From: Rhodocyclaceae bacterium
GTDB lineage: Bacteria; Pseudomonadota; Gammaproteobacteria; Burkholderiales; Rhodocyclaceae
DNA length: 64,000 nucleotides
Direction: 5' to 3'
Assembly (NCBI GenBank): GCA_022072095.1
Contig: JAJVIJ010000048.1
Coordinates: 1-64,000 of the forward strand
Under the pieces are notes generated by a model, which ran no database searches, was not told where the DNA came from, and saw only the letters and a list, made by a program, of their open reading frames with translations. Positions within the stretch are counted from its first letter, which is position 1; the number at the start of each line of letters is the position of its first letter. The position numbers and the translations under genes were made by a program. Of this stretch, positions 44,193 to 52,983 are shown in pieces.

Positions 44193-46016
44193 ATGACACA
44201 CAATGCTCCCTCGTCGCTATGCGTTCGCGAGCGCCCGAAACCCCCGAGCCTCGCGGATGAGCTCGAGCTGGAACGTGCGCGGCGGGATGCGCTGGAACAG
44301 CGATCCGGACTGGGCAGTTGGTATTGGTGGCCGGCAGAGGGCCGATTCGAAGTCACGCCCGGCATGCGTCGCCTGTACGGCCGGCTCGACCCCATGGACC
44401 GAATCGAGGACTTGCTGGTGTCCGTGCATCCGGACGATTGCACTCGCCTGCGATCGGCCAGAGCGTGGCTGCGCGATGGCAGCGAGTACAGCATGTTGTT
44501 CAGGGTCGCCACAAACTGTGGAACGTGGCGCACGCTGCACGAGCAAACGGAAATCGAATTCGATCACACCGGCAAGCCCTTCCGCGTGCTCGGAATTGCG
44601 GAAGACGTCTCCGAACGCCTGGCCATGGAGGATCGCATCGGGTTCCTGACGCACCGCGACAGCCTGACGGGGCTACTCCAACTGCATTCCTTCCGCGAGC
44701 AGTTGGCTACGAGTCTGGCGCGCTCCGCGCGCATTCAGGCGCATAGCGCGCTGATGAGCGTGAAGCTGATCGGCCTGAAACGCATCAATGACGGTCTCGG
44801 ACACGCGGTCGGCGATCGCGTGCTCGCGGCTGTGGCCGATCGCATGACTGCGTGCGTGCGGTCCGCCGATCTGCTTGGCCAGGGCCCGACCCACGCGAAA
44901 CATCCGATCGGGCGTTCGGGCTCCGACGCATTTCTGGTGTGCCTGTCGGACTTGCGCCGCCCGGAAGATAGTGCGCGCGTCGCGGAACGGATGACCTCGG
45001 CGCTGACCGAGCCGGTCGTGATAGATGGGCATCAGCTGTGCCTGAGCAGCCATATCGGCATCGCACACTTTCCGGACAACGGCGAGGATGCCGACACGCT
45101 GATGCGGCATGCCGAGGCTGCCTTGCAGGACGCCAGGCAACATGCGCCAAACAGTTTCTCATTTTTCACCGACGCAATGAATGCGCTGTCGCAGGATCGC
45201 TTGCAACTGGAAGCCGATCTGCGCGAGGCGCTGTCCTGCGATCAGTTGCGGCTGGTCTATCAGTCGAAAGTCGATTTTCTGATGCGTCGCATCGTCGGGG
45301 CCGAGGCCTTGTTGCGTTGGCAGCACCCGACACGCGGCATGGTTTCACCTGCGGTCGTGATTCCCGTCGCAGAAGAAACAGGCCTGATCGTTCCGATCGG
45401 TGCATGGGCTATACGCACGGCCTGCGCACAGTTGTGCGCCTGGCGCGACGCCGGGCTTCCGGAAAGCCAAGTGTCCGTCAATCTGTCTGCGCCCAGTTTC
45501 GCCGACGCACAACTGATTCCGATCATCGACGCTGCCCTGGCCGACTTCGCCATAGCACCGGGCCAATTGTGCATAGAAGTTACCGAAAGCACGCTGATGG
45601 GCGACAGCCACCAAGTACTGGATGTGCTGCTCGCGCTCAAGGCGCGCGGCGTCTCCTTGTCGGTCGACGATTTCGGTACCGGCTATTCCTCGTTGTCCTA
45701 CCTGAAACGACTGCCTCTGGATGAACTCAAGATCGACCGTTCATTCATCATGGACCTGCCCGCCGACGGTCACGGCGCCGCGATCACGGCAGCGATCATA
45801 GGCCTGAGCCGGGTTCTGAACTACGATGTCGTCGCGGAAGGCGTCGAAAACTCGGATCAAGCCAACTTTCTGGTGGCCCACGGCTGCACGAACATGCAGG
45901 GCTTCATGTTTTCTCGCCCTGTCGATGCCGACGAAATGGGCCGGTTTCTCGCCGACCCCGGTCGCCTGTTCGGCATCGATCATCGTCCTGGTATGGGAAC
46001 GAGACTCGACATCTGA
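44193..46016 (+). CDS. PAS-GGDEF-EAL protein (c-di-GMP phosphodiesterase likely)
   Basis: Cytoplasmic 607-residue protein. A PAS-type domain (about residues 30-150) with SWYWWPAEGRFEVTPG and EDVSERLAMEDRI is followed by a GGDEF domain whose active loop is degenerate (RSGSDAFLVCL in place of GGDEF) and by an EAL domain with the catalytic set intact: EALLRW, VSVNLSAPSF, CIEVTES, DDFGTGYSSLSYLKRLPLDELKIDRSF and VAEGVE. Net activity is therefore probably c-di-GMP hydrolysis. The start is the ATG at 44193. Confidence 0.9.
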   Translation: MTHNAPSSLCVRERPKPPSLADELELERARRDALEQRSGLGSWYWWPAEGRFEVTPGMRRLYGRLDPMDRIEDLLVSVHPDDCTRLRSARAWLRDGSEYSMLFRVATNCGTWRTLHEQTEIEFDHTGKPFRVLGIAEDVSERLAMEDRIGFLTHRDSLTGLLQLHSFREQLATSLARSARIQAHSALMSVKLIGLKRINDGLGHAVGDRVLAAVADRMTACVRSADLLGQGPTHAKHPIGRSGSDAFLVCLSDLRRPEDSARVAERMTSALTEPVVIDGHQLCLSSHIGIAHFPDNGEDADTLMRHAEAALQDARQHAPNSFSFFTDAMNALSQDRLQLEADLREALSCDQLRLVYQSKVDFLMRRIVGAEALLRWQHPTRGMVSPAVVIPVAEETGLIVPIGAWAIRTACAQLCAWRDAGLPESQVSVNLSAPSFADAQLIPIIDAALADFAIAPGQLCIEVTESTLMGDSHQVLDVLLALKARGVSLSVDDFGTGYSSLSYLKRLPLDELKIDRSFIMDLPADGHGAAITAAIIGLSRVLNYDVVAEGVENSDQANFLVAHGCTNMQGFMFSRPVDADEMGRFLADPGRLFGIDHRPGMGTRLDI

Positions 46017-46041
46017 GTCCCGGCTGCATCGGGCAACCGAT

Positions 46042-46965
46042 TCAGCGGCGAGTCAGCAGCCCGGAAAGCTCCCCGACCACCCCCTTGCGGAACAACAACA
46101 CGCACGCGACGAAGACGCAGCCCATGATGATCGTCACCCACGATCCAAAGCCTGACAGATAGTTCTGCATCGTGACAATGATGAAGGCGCCGGCCAGGGG
46201 CCCGTAAATGGTGCCCACGCCCCCCACCAGCGCCATCAGCACGACCTCGCCCGACATCTGCCAATGAACATCGGTCAATGATGCCAGCTGAAACACCAGG
46301 GCCTTGGTTGCGCCCGCCAGCCCCGACAGGCCGGCCGAAAGAACGAACGCGATCAGCTTGAACCTGTCCGTGTCGTAGCCGAGCGAGATCGCTCGTGGTT
46401 CGTTCTCCCGTATGGCCTTCAGCACTTGGCCGAACGGCGAATGCACGACGCGGTAGATGAAGAAGAAACCTATCAGGAACACAGCCAGGACGAAGTAGTA
46501 CATGGTCAGCGTATCCGACAGATCGATCGCGCCGAAAAGCCGGCCTCGGGGTATGCCTTGCAAACCGTCCTCACCACCCGTCTCCTTGATCTGAAGACAC
46601 AGAAAGAAGACCATCTGCGCCAGCGCCAGCGTGATCATCGCGAAATAGATGCCCTGCCGCCGGATCGCGAGGCTGCCGAAAATCAGACCCAATCCCAGAC
46701 CGAGCAGCGTACCGATCAGGATTCCGACTTCCGGGGGAACGCCCAATTCCTTGATGACGTGTCCGGACAGATAGGCGGCCGACCCGAAAAATGCCGCATG
46801 ACCAAACGATAGCAGTCCGGTATAGCCGAGCAGCAAGTTGAATGCGCACGCAAACAGCGCGAAACACAGCCCCTTCATCAGAAACACCGGATAGATCAGA
46901 TAGGGCGCGACCAGGCCGGCGGCGACCAGAGCGATGAAACCAAGACGGGTACGATCAAAGGTCAC
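46042..46965 (-). CDS. livM: Branched-chain amino acid-type ABC permease LivM
   Basis: Membrane permease of 307 residues with about eight helices and the LivM family stretches NLLLGYTGLLSFGHAAFFGSAAY and ENEPRAISLGYDTDRFKLIAFVLSAGLSGLAGA. It overlaps nothing and abuts livH, ending the leftward transporter set. In catabolic clusters such transporters usually import aromatic or dicarboxylic acids rather than amino acids. Confidence 0.93.
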   Translation of the reverse strand: MTFDRTRLGFIALVAAGLVAPYLIYPVFLMKGLCFALFACAFNLLLGYTGLLSFGHAAFFGSAAYLSGHVIKELGVPPEVGILIGTLLGLGLGLIFGSLAIRRQGIYFAMITLALAQMVFFLCLQIKETGGEDGLQGIPRGRLFGAIDLSDTLTMYYFVLAVFLIGFFFIYRVVHSPFGQVLKAIRENEPRAISLGYDTDRFKLIAFVLSAGLSGLAGATKALVFQLASLTDVHWQMSGEVVLMALVGGVGTIYGPLAGAFIIVTMQNYLSGFGSWVTIIMGCVFVACVLLFRKGVVGELSGLLTRR

Positions 46966-47853
46966 TTACTTTTCCTTGCCAAACAGGCCTGCGGGGCGGA
47001 CGATCAGCACGATGGCCATGATGACGAAGATGACGACGGACGAACCCTCCGGATAGAACACCTTGGTGAGCCCCTCGATCAGGCCCAACGCAATGCCGGT
47101 GACGATCGAGCCGATGATCGATCCCAGGCCGCCGATGACGACCACGGCAAAGACGATGATCAGGATGTTCGAGCCCATCACGGCATTGACCTGAAAGATC
47201 GGCGCCGCCAATACCCCCCCGAAGGCCGCGAGCGCTGCACCGAGTCCGTAGGTCAGCGTGACCATGACGGGTACATTGACACCGAAAGCCTGGAGCAGCT
47301 TGGGGTTCTCGGTCCCGGCCCGCAGATACGCGCCCAGCTTGGTACGCTCGATCACCAGCCAGGTCAGCAGACACACGATCAACGACGCCGCAACGACCCA
47401 GCCGCGGTATTTCGGCAGGAACATGAACCCCAGGTTGAAGGCCCCGTTCAGCGCCTCCGGAATATCGTAGCGCTCACCCGATATGCCATAGGCCTGACGG
47501 AATCCGCCCTCGATGATCAGCGCCAGCCCGAAAGTCAACAGCAAACCGTACAGGTGATCGAGCTTGTACAGTCGCCGCAGCAAGGTCAATTCGAGCAGTA
47601 TGCCGACCAGTCCGACCGCGAGCGGCGCCAGGATCAAGGACCACCAGTAGTCGATGCCCAGATAGTTCAGGCCCATCCAGGCGACGAAGGCGCCCATCAT
47701 GTACTGTGCCCCATGGGCGAAGTTCACGATGTTGAGCAGCCCGAAAATGACCGCGAGCCCAAGGCTCAAGGTCGCGTAGAAGGCCCCATTGATCAGGCCG
47801 ACGAGAAGCTGTCCGAACAAGGCCTGCTGACTGATCCCCAACCACTCGAACAC
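46966..47853 (-). CDS. livH: Branched-chain amino acid-type ABC permease LivH
   Basis: Permease of 295 residues with GLAVIFGLLNIVNFAHGAQYMMGAF and a late VIGGLGSIIGSIVTGIALGLIEGL, diagnostic of LivH. Its stop directly precedes the livM start, so the two are translationally coupled. It forms the membrane channel with LivM. Confidence 0.94.
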   Translation of the reverse strand: MFEWLGISQQALFGQLLVGLINGAFYATLSLGLAVIFGLLNIVNFAHGAQYMMGAFVAWMGLNYLGIDYWWSLILAPLAVGLVGILLELTLLRRLYKLDHLYGLLLTFGLALIIEGGFRQAYGISGERYDIPEALNGAFNLGFMFLPKYRGWVVAASLIVCLLTWLVIERTKLGAYLRAGTENPKLLQAFGVNVPVMVTLTYGLGAALAAFGGVLAAPIFQVNAVMGSNILIIVFAVVVIGGLGSIIGSIVTGIALGLIEGLTKVFYPEGSSVVIFVIMAIVLIVRPAGLFGKEK

Positions 47854-47916
47854 CGCTAGCTACCTCCCTGGTCGCACGAAGGGCACCCTCGATCGACGGT
47901 CCTGCGTCCGCCCGGC

Positions 47917-49140
47917 CTATTTCTTGTTCAGAGGGCAGACGCTCTTCGAGACCGGCATATAGGCCTGATCACCCGGAATCACCTTGAGCACCTTGTAATA
48001 ATCCCATGGGTACTTCGATTCGGCCGGCGACTTCACCTGCGTCAGCAGCATGTCATGCACCATGCGGCCGTCGGCGCGCACCTTGCCGTTCTTGGCAAAG
48101 AAGTCGTTGACCGGTGTGGCCTTGATCTTCGCCATCACCGCCCCGGCTTCATCGGTACCGGCCGCCTTGATCGATTTGAGGTAGTGCAGTGTTGCCGAGT
48201 ACACACCGGCCTGAATCATCGTCGGCATGCGCTTGTGGCGCTCGAAGAAGCGCTTGCTCCATGCGCGTGTCTCATCGTTCAGATCCCAGTAGAAGCCGTC
48301 GGTTGACAACAGACCCTGGGCCGTCTTCAAACCCATCGCATGGATATCGGTGATCATGACGATCATGCTCGCCAGACGCTGTTTCGGCGAGATACCGAAC
48401 TCATTGGCCTGCTTGATCGTGGTCATCATGTCGGAGGCAGCGTTGGCGAGCCCGATGACCTTGGCGCCCGAGCTTTGCGCCTGCAACAGGTAGGTGGAGA
48501 AATCACTGCCCGGGAACGGATGCCTGACTGATCCCAACACCTTGCCGCCCGCCGCCTTGATCGCCTCGCTCGCATCCTTTTCCATCGAATGGCCGAACGC
48601 ATAATCCGGCGTGATGAAGAACCAGGTGTCACCGCCCTGCTGGGTCACGGCACGCGCCGTGCCGTTCGCCAACGCGTAGGTATCATAGGCCCAGTGTACG
48701 GTGCGGTCGGTGCAGTCCTCGTTCGTCAGGCGCGTGGTACCCCCCGACGAAACCATCGCGATCCGGTTCTTTTCCTTGGCGACCTTGACGGCAGCCAGCG
48801 CCGCCGCCGAGCCCGGCAGGTCGACGATCATGTCGACCTTGTCCTCGTCGAACCAGCGGCGCGCCATGTTCGACGCCACATCCGGCTTGTTCTGGGTGTC
48901 CCCGGCGATCACCTCGATCGGCACGCCGTTGACCTTGCCGCCAAAATCCTCGGCGGCCATCTTGGCCGCCAGGACTGACCCCTGACCAGCGAGGTCCGAG
49001 TAAATTCCGGAGAGATCGGTCTGCACGCCGATCTTGACGACGCCATCGGACATTTTTCCGGACTGCGCAATGGCCGATGGGGCAAGCCAAGCCGACGCCG
49101 CACCGGCAAGCGCCGCAGCCACCACTTTGAATTTGAACAT
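47917..49140 (-). CDS. ABC transporter substrate-binding protein (Liv type)
   Basis: Periplasmic binding protein of 407 residues with a signal peptide (MFKFKVVAAALAGAASAWLAPSAIAQ) and the type I fold: VKIGVQTDLSGIYSDLAGQGSVLAAKMAAEDFGG, AMVSSGGTTRLTNEDC and DTWFFITPDYAFGHSME. An AGGAGG lies just before the ATG at 49140. The ligand is not predictable, but this subfamily is common in catabolic operons for aromatic or related acids. Confidence 0.9.
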   Translation of the reverse strand: MFKFKVVAAALAGAASAWLAPSAIAQSGKMSDGVVKIGVQTDLSGIYSDLAGQGSVLAAKMAAEDFGGKVNGVPIEVIAGDTQNKPDVASNMARRWFDEDKVDMIVDLPGSAAALAAVKVAKEKNRIAMVSSGGTTRLTNEDCTDRTVHWAYDTYALANGTARAVTQQGGDTWFFITPDYAFGHSMEKDASEAIKAAGGKVLGSVRHPFPGSDFSTYLLQAQSSGAKVIGLANAASDMMTTIKQANEFGISPKQRLASMIVMITDIHAMGLKTAQGLLSTDGFYWDLNDETRAWSKRFFERHKRMPTMIQAGVYSATLHYLKSIKAAGTDEAGAVMAKIKATPVNDFFAKNGKVRADGRMVHDMLLTQVKSPAESKYPWDYYKVLKVIPGDQAYMPVSKSVCPLNKK

Positions 49141-49168
49141 CGACGCCTCCTCTAGACTCTGCAACACC

Positions 49169-49879
49169 TTATACGCTCAGATAGCGCTCCAGCAGGCCGG
49201 CCTTGGCCTGCAACTCGTCTGCGGCAACCGTCTCCACGACTTGGCCCTGCTCGATGACGTAGTGACGGTCGGCCAACGACTCGACGAAACGAAAATTCTG
49301 CTCGACCATGACGATGGTCAGATCGCGCGACTTCAACTTCGCGATCGCCCGTCCCAGTGTCTGGACGATCACCGGCGCCAGCCCCTCGGTGATTTCATCG
49401 AGCAGCAACAAACGCGCGCCCGTCCTGAGCACGCGCGCAAGTGCTAGCATCTGCTGCTCGCCGCCAGAGAGGCGCGTGCCCTGGCTGCGCCGCCGTGTAG
49501 CCAGATTCGGAAACATCTCGTAAATCTCGTCCAGGCTCATGCCACCGCTGCCGACCACCGGTGGCAGCAGCAGATTCTCTTCTGCGCTCAGCGACGAGAA
49601 GATGCCGCGCTCTTCGGGACAGTAACCGACGCGCAGACGAGCAACCCGATGGGCAGGAAGATGGATCGCTTCGGTTCCATTGATCATGATCGATCCGGTC
49701 CGGCGATCGGTCAGACCCATGATCGCCTTGAGCGTCGTCGTGCGACCAGCGCCGTTCCGTCCGAGCAGACTCACCAGTTCGCCACGACGCACCTCGAAGT
49801 CGATGCCATGCAGGATATGTGATTCGCCGTAGTAGGCGTGTAACCCGGCAACACGCAGATATTCTGTCGCTGCGTTCAT
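49169..49879 (-). CDS. livF: ABC transporter ATPase LivF with altered Walker A
   Basis: ATPase of 236 residues. Walker A reads GRNGAGRTTT, with Arg46 (CGC) in place of the essential Lys; the signature LSGGEQQMLALARVL, Walker B LLLLDEITEGLAP and switch His (VEQNFRF has Gln-Asn rather than His) are LivF-like. A K-to-R change in Walker A usually blocks ATP hydrolysis. With LivG it would form an asymmetric pair. It starts 37 bases after the end of livG. Confidence 0.9.
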   Translation of the reverse strand: MNAATEYLRVAGLHAYYGESHILHGIDFEVRRGELVSLLGRNGAGRTTTLKAIMGLTDRRTGSIMINGTEAIHLPAHRVARLRVGYCPEERGIFSSLSAEENLLLPPVVGSGGMSLDEIYEMFPNLATRRRSQGTRLSGGEQQMLALARVLRTGARLLLLDEITEGLAPVIVQTLGRAIAKLKSRDLTIVMVEQNFRFVESLADRHYVIEQGQVVETVAADELQAKAGLLERYLSV

Positions 49880-49916
49880 GATCCGGCTCCGGTCGCCATG
49901 CGGCGGATCGCTTTCG

Positions 49917-50669
49917 TCACGCCGCGTTCCCCATATATGCCTCCATCACCTGGGGGTTGCTCGATATCTCGGCATAACTGCCCTCGGCAAGCACCGATCC
50001 GTGTTGCAGGACGGTAATCCTGTCGGAGAGGTTCGCGACCAGACTCAGGTTGTGTTCCACCATCAACACCGTGCGCTGCTGGGCGACACGCCGGATGAGC
50101 TCGGTCACACGGCCAACATCCTCGTGTCCCATACCCGAGGTCGGTTCATCGAGCAACAGCAATTCCGGATCCACGGCCAGCGTCGTCGCCAGTTCGAGCG
50201 CGCGCTTGCGACCATAGGGCAACTCCACCGTCACGACATCGGCGAAGGAGCGCAGATCGACCTCGTCGAGCAAGGCCATCACCCGATCATTGAGCCCATC
50301 CAGGCTGCGCTCGGACCGCCAGAAATGAAACGACTTGCCACTGGCGCGCTGGAGGGCGACACGGACATTGTCGCGCACACTCAGATGCGGGAACACGGCG
50401 GAAATCTGGAACGAGCGCACGAGCCCCATGCGCGCCACCTGCGCGGGTCGTCTCCAGGTGATGTCCTGGCCCCGGTAGACAATCGCGCCCCGTGTCGGCT
50501 CGAGAAACTTGGTCAACAAGTTGAACACGGTCGTCTTGCCGGCGCCATTCGGTCCGATCAGGGCATGGATACTGCCTCGCCGGACCTTCAGATCGACACC
50601 CGCTACCGCCGTAAACCCCTTGAATTCCTTGACCAGGCCGCGCGTTTCCAGAATATATTCCATGTTCAT
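49917..50669 (-). CDS. livG: ABC transporter ATPase LivG
   Basis: ATPase of 250 residues with intact Walker A (GPNGAGKTTVFNLLTKF), signature region ELPYGRKRALELATTLA (LivG-type), Walker B ELLLLDEPTSGMG and switch EHNLSLVANLSDRI. The start is ATG at 50669 or the next Met (50663). It pairs with LivF, whose Walker A Lys is replaced. Confidence 0.92.
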   Translation of the reverse strand: MNMEYILETRGLVKEFKGFTAVAGVDLKVRRGSIHALIGPNGAGKTTVFNLLTKFLEPTRGAIVYRGQDITWRRPAQVARMGLVRSFQISAVFPHLSVRDNVRVALQRASGKSFHFWRSERSLDGLNDRVMALLDEVDLRSFADVVTVELPYGRKRALELATTLAVDPELLLLDEPTSGMGHEDVGRVTELIRRVAQQRTVLMVEHNLSLVANLSDRITVLQHGSVLAEGSYAEISSNPQVMEAYMGNAA

Positions 50670-50784
50670 CGTGCGCGGCTGTCTCCAACCTGGTTGTCGT
50701 TATCGAGGGCAACATCCGTTCAGCATAATATTCCGGGACCCTGCCGATGCGGATGATAATTCAACATCGCCGATTCGTGTCAAA

Positions 50785-51738
50785 TCAGTCTGCGCGCAGG
50801 CCGGCTGCCTTGATGATCTGCGACCATTTGTCCGTTTCGGTGCGCACGAAAGTGGCGAGATCAGCGGGGCTGCCGCTGGCGGGATCGAAGCCGATGCTCG
50901 CCATACGCGTGCGAACCTCCGCAGTCTGCACGACCCTGTTGACCTCGGCATTCAGGCGCTGGACGATTTCCGGCGGCGTACCGCGGGGCGCGAACAGCGC
51001 GTTCCACCCGACCACCTCGTAGGACAAGCCCGATTCCTGCACGGTCGGCACATCCGGCGCGAGCTGGGTGCGTTTGCTGCTGGTGACGGCAATGGCCTTG
51101 ATTTTGCCCGCCTTCACATGCGGCAGGACCGTTGCCACCGTCTCGGCCGCGTACTGGATCTGGCCGCCCATCAGATCGGTGAGCACCGCCGTCGCCCCCC
51201 GGTATGACACCGGCACGACGTCGACGCCCGCGTTGCGCTTGAACAGCTCGATCGCAACCCGGCCGCTGGTGCTGCCGAAGCCGAAGTTGAGCCCGCCCGG
51301 CCGAGCTCTGGCCAAATCCACCAGTTCCTTCGGACTCGATGCCGGTGCCGACGGGTGCGCCACGATCATCAGCGGCAACGTACCGACCAGCGCTACCGGG
51401 GCGAAATCGCGTATGTGGTCGAACGGCACGCTCGAATACAGGCTTGCGTTCATGGCATGCGTCGCGTTGGTGCCCATGATGAGCGTGTAACCGTCCGCCG
51501 CAGCGCGCGCCGCGACCTCGGTGCCGATGTTGCCGCCCGCACCCGGACGGTTGTCGACCACCACCGGCTTACCCAGCGCCTCCGCCAGCTTGTCGCCAAT
51601 CGCGCGCGCCATCACATCGGTGCCCTGCCCCGCCGGATAGGGCACGACGAGCCGAATCGGCTTGCTCGGATAGGTATCGGCCAGCACCAGTGAGCTGACC
51701 ACAAGCAAGCAAGCTCCAAACCAGTGAATCGCTTTCAT
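50785..51738 (-). CDS. Bug/TctC-type extracytoplasmic solute receptor
   Basis: Periplasmic receptor of 317 residues: signal peptide (FGACLLVVSSLVLA), DTYPSKPIRLVVPYPAGQGTDVMARAI, VVVDNRPGAGGNIGTEVAARAAADGYTL, and YRGATAVLTDLMGGQIQYAAE, all typical of Bug receptors abundant in Betaproteobacteria. There is no TctA/TctB membrane partner next to it; many Bug genes are orphaned this way. AGGAGGAGGG precedes the ATG. Confidence 0.92.
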   Translation of the reverse strand: MKAIHWFGACLLVVSSLVLADTYPSKPIRLVVPYPAGQGTDVMARAIGDKLAEALGKPVVVDNRPGAGGNIGTEVAARAAADGYTLIMGTNATHAMNASLYSSVPFDHIRDFAPVALVGTLPLMIVAHPSAPASSPKELVDLARARPGGLNFGFGSTSGRVAIELFKRNAGVDVVPVSYRGATAVLTDLMGGQIQYAAETVATVLPHVKAGKIKAIAVTSSKRTQLAPDVPTVQESGLSYEVVGWNALFAPRGTPPEIVQRLNAEVNRVVQTAEVRTRMASIGFDPASGSPADLATFVRTETDKWSQIIKAAGLRAD

Positions 51739-51849
51739 GTTCCCTCCTCCTGAGGATGATTCGAGCCAGCCGTCCGTGCATGACTTATTGAATGGATGTC
51801 TGTCTACAACACGGACGGTGTGAATGGGCAGGAAAACGCCCCGAACCGC

Positions 51850-52974
51850 TTACTTGGGTTTGCGCGGCAATATCGCTTCGGCCTGGCCCTCGCAGGACAG
51901 TTCACCATCCTGATTTTCCGCGCGCAGTGCCACCACGACGTGACCCGCGCCGTCGCGCTCGAACAAATCGGTGACGCGACCGGTGATCGTCAGCAAATCG
52001 CCTTCCGGATTGTGGCGGCGGATGTTCGCCTTGAGCCGGTACAGCCAACCGTCATCGCCGATCCAGTTGGTCATGATATGGCTCATCCACGATATGCGCT
52101 CCGGGCCGTAATCGTAAGGTGCCGGTGCACCGACACGGGTCGCGAGCGCCTCCTCCCAGTGAACGCGCTCGGGCACGTCGGGGATATTGCGGTCATTACG
52201 GATCGCCGATGCCGGCGCGGACTTGAACAGTTTGTACGCGAGCTTGTGGGCGCGAATGAAGATTCCACCCCAGCCCTGCACGAAAGAGATGAAACCGGTG
52301 ATGGTCATCGGGCCCTTCAGGATGGAGGGTAGCTCCTGTCCGAGACGCACATCCTCCCAGTACAGGGTGTCCCTGCCGCGTACGTATTCGTTGTTGTAGG
52401 CCTCGGTGATGCGGTCGATTTCGGCGTCGGTGTACACCTTGGCAGACTTGAAGTGCTTGTATTTGGTGCCTTTCTCGCGGGCCGTGTCGCGCTCGGTGCG
52501 GAATGCCCATTGCTCGCATTCGGCAACCTTGTCGCCATGTTGATTGAAAAAGTCGTAGTGCAGGATCTGCTGGATCGAGCGTCCGGAAAAGCGGGTTTCG
52601 CGCTCGACCAGCTCCTTGAGATAGGTTTCGTTGCGGATGGTGTCGCCGGCACGCATCGGCTTGTGCCAGGTCCAGTCACTACCGGCGTACATGGCATGGA
52701 TACCGGGTAAGCCCTGGAATGCATTCATCGGCGACATGGCGTACAGGATCGACGGCGGCGCGATGGAGCCGCCGTAACGCGTGCCACCACCATACTCGGG
52801 ATCGTTCCACAGGGGGTTGTCATCTCCGATCCCATGTGCGTAATGACGGATGGCGTCCTGATTGCATTCGGTCAGCCAGACCACGGGGCGGGCTATGCGC
52901 TGACCAATCTTGCTGCGCAACTCGGCAAGTGCAGCTTCGGTGATGACGGGAAATCGTTCGTCGTTTGCAGCCAT
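51850..52974 (-). CDS. MaoC-like double-hotdog acyl-CoA hydratase/dehydratase
   Basis: Protein of 374 residues with two hotdog segments: an N-terminal one (LTECNQDAIRHYAHGIGDDNPLW, GGSIAPPSILY, WTWHKPMRAGDTI) and a C-terminal one (YDYGPERISWMSHIMTNWIGDDGWLYRLKANIRR, LLTITGRVTDLFERDG). Related to MaoC/(R)-specific enoyl-CoA hydratases and FAS1-like dehydratase domains. Likely hydrates an unsaturated acyl-CoA in the pathway of this cluster. It ends the group with the two CoA-transferases, 9 bases after the second. Confidence 0.78.
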   Translation of the reverse strand: MAANDERFPVITEAALAELRSKIGQRIARPVVWLTECNQDAIRHYAHGIGDDNPLWNDPEYGGGTRYGGSIAPPSILYAMSPMNAFQGLPGIHAMYAGSDWTWHKPMRAGDTIRNETYLKELVERETRFSGRSIQQILHYDFFNQHGDKVAECEQWAFRTERDTAREKGTKYKHFKSAKVYTDAEIDRITEAYNNEYVRGRDTLYWEDVRLGQELPSILKGPMTITGFISFVQGWGGIFIRAHKLAYKLFKSAPASAIRNDRNIPDVPERVHWEEALATRVGAPAPYDYGPERISWMSHIMTNWIGDDGWLYRLKANIRRHNPEGDLLTITGRVTDLFERDGAGHVVVALRAENQDGELSCEGQAEAILPRKPK

Positions 52975-52983
52975 GATGGTTCC

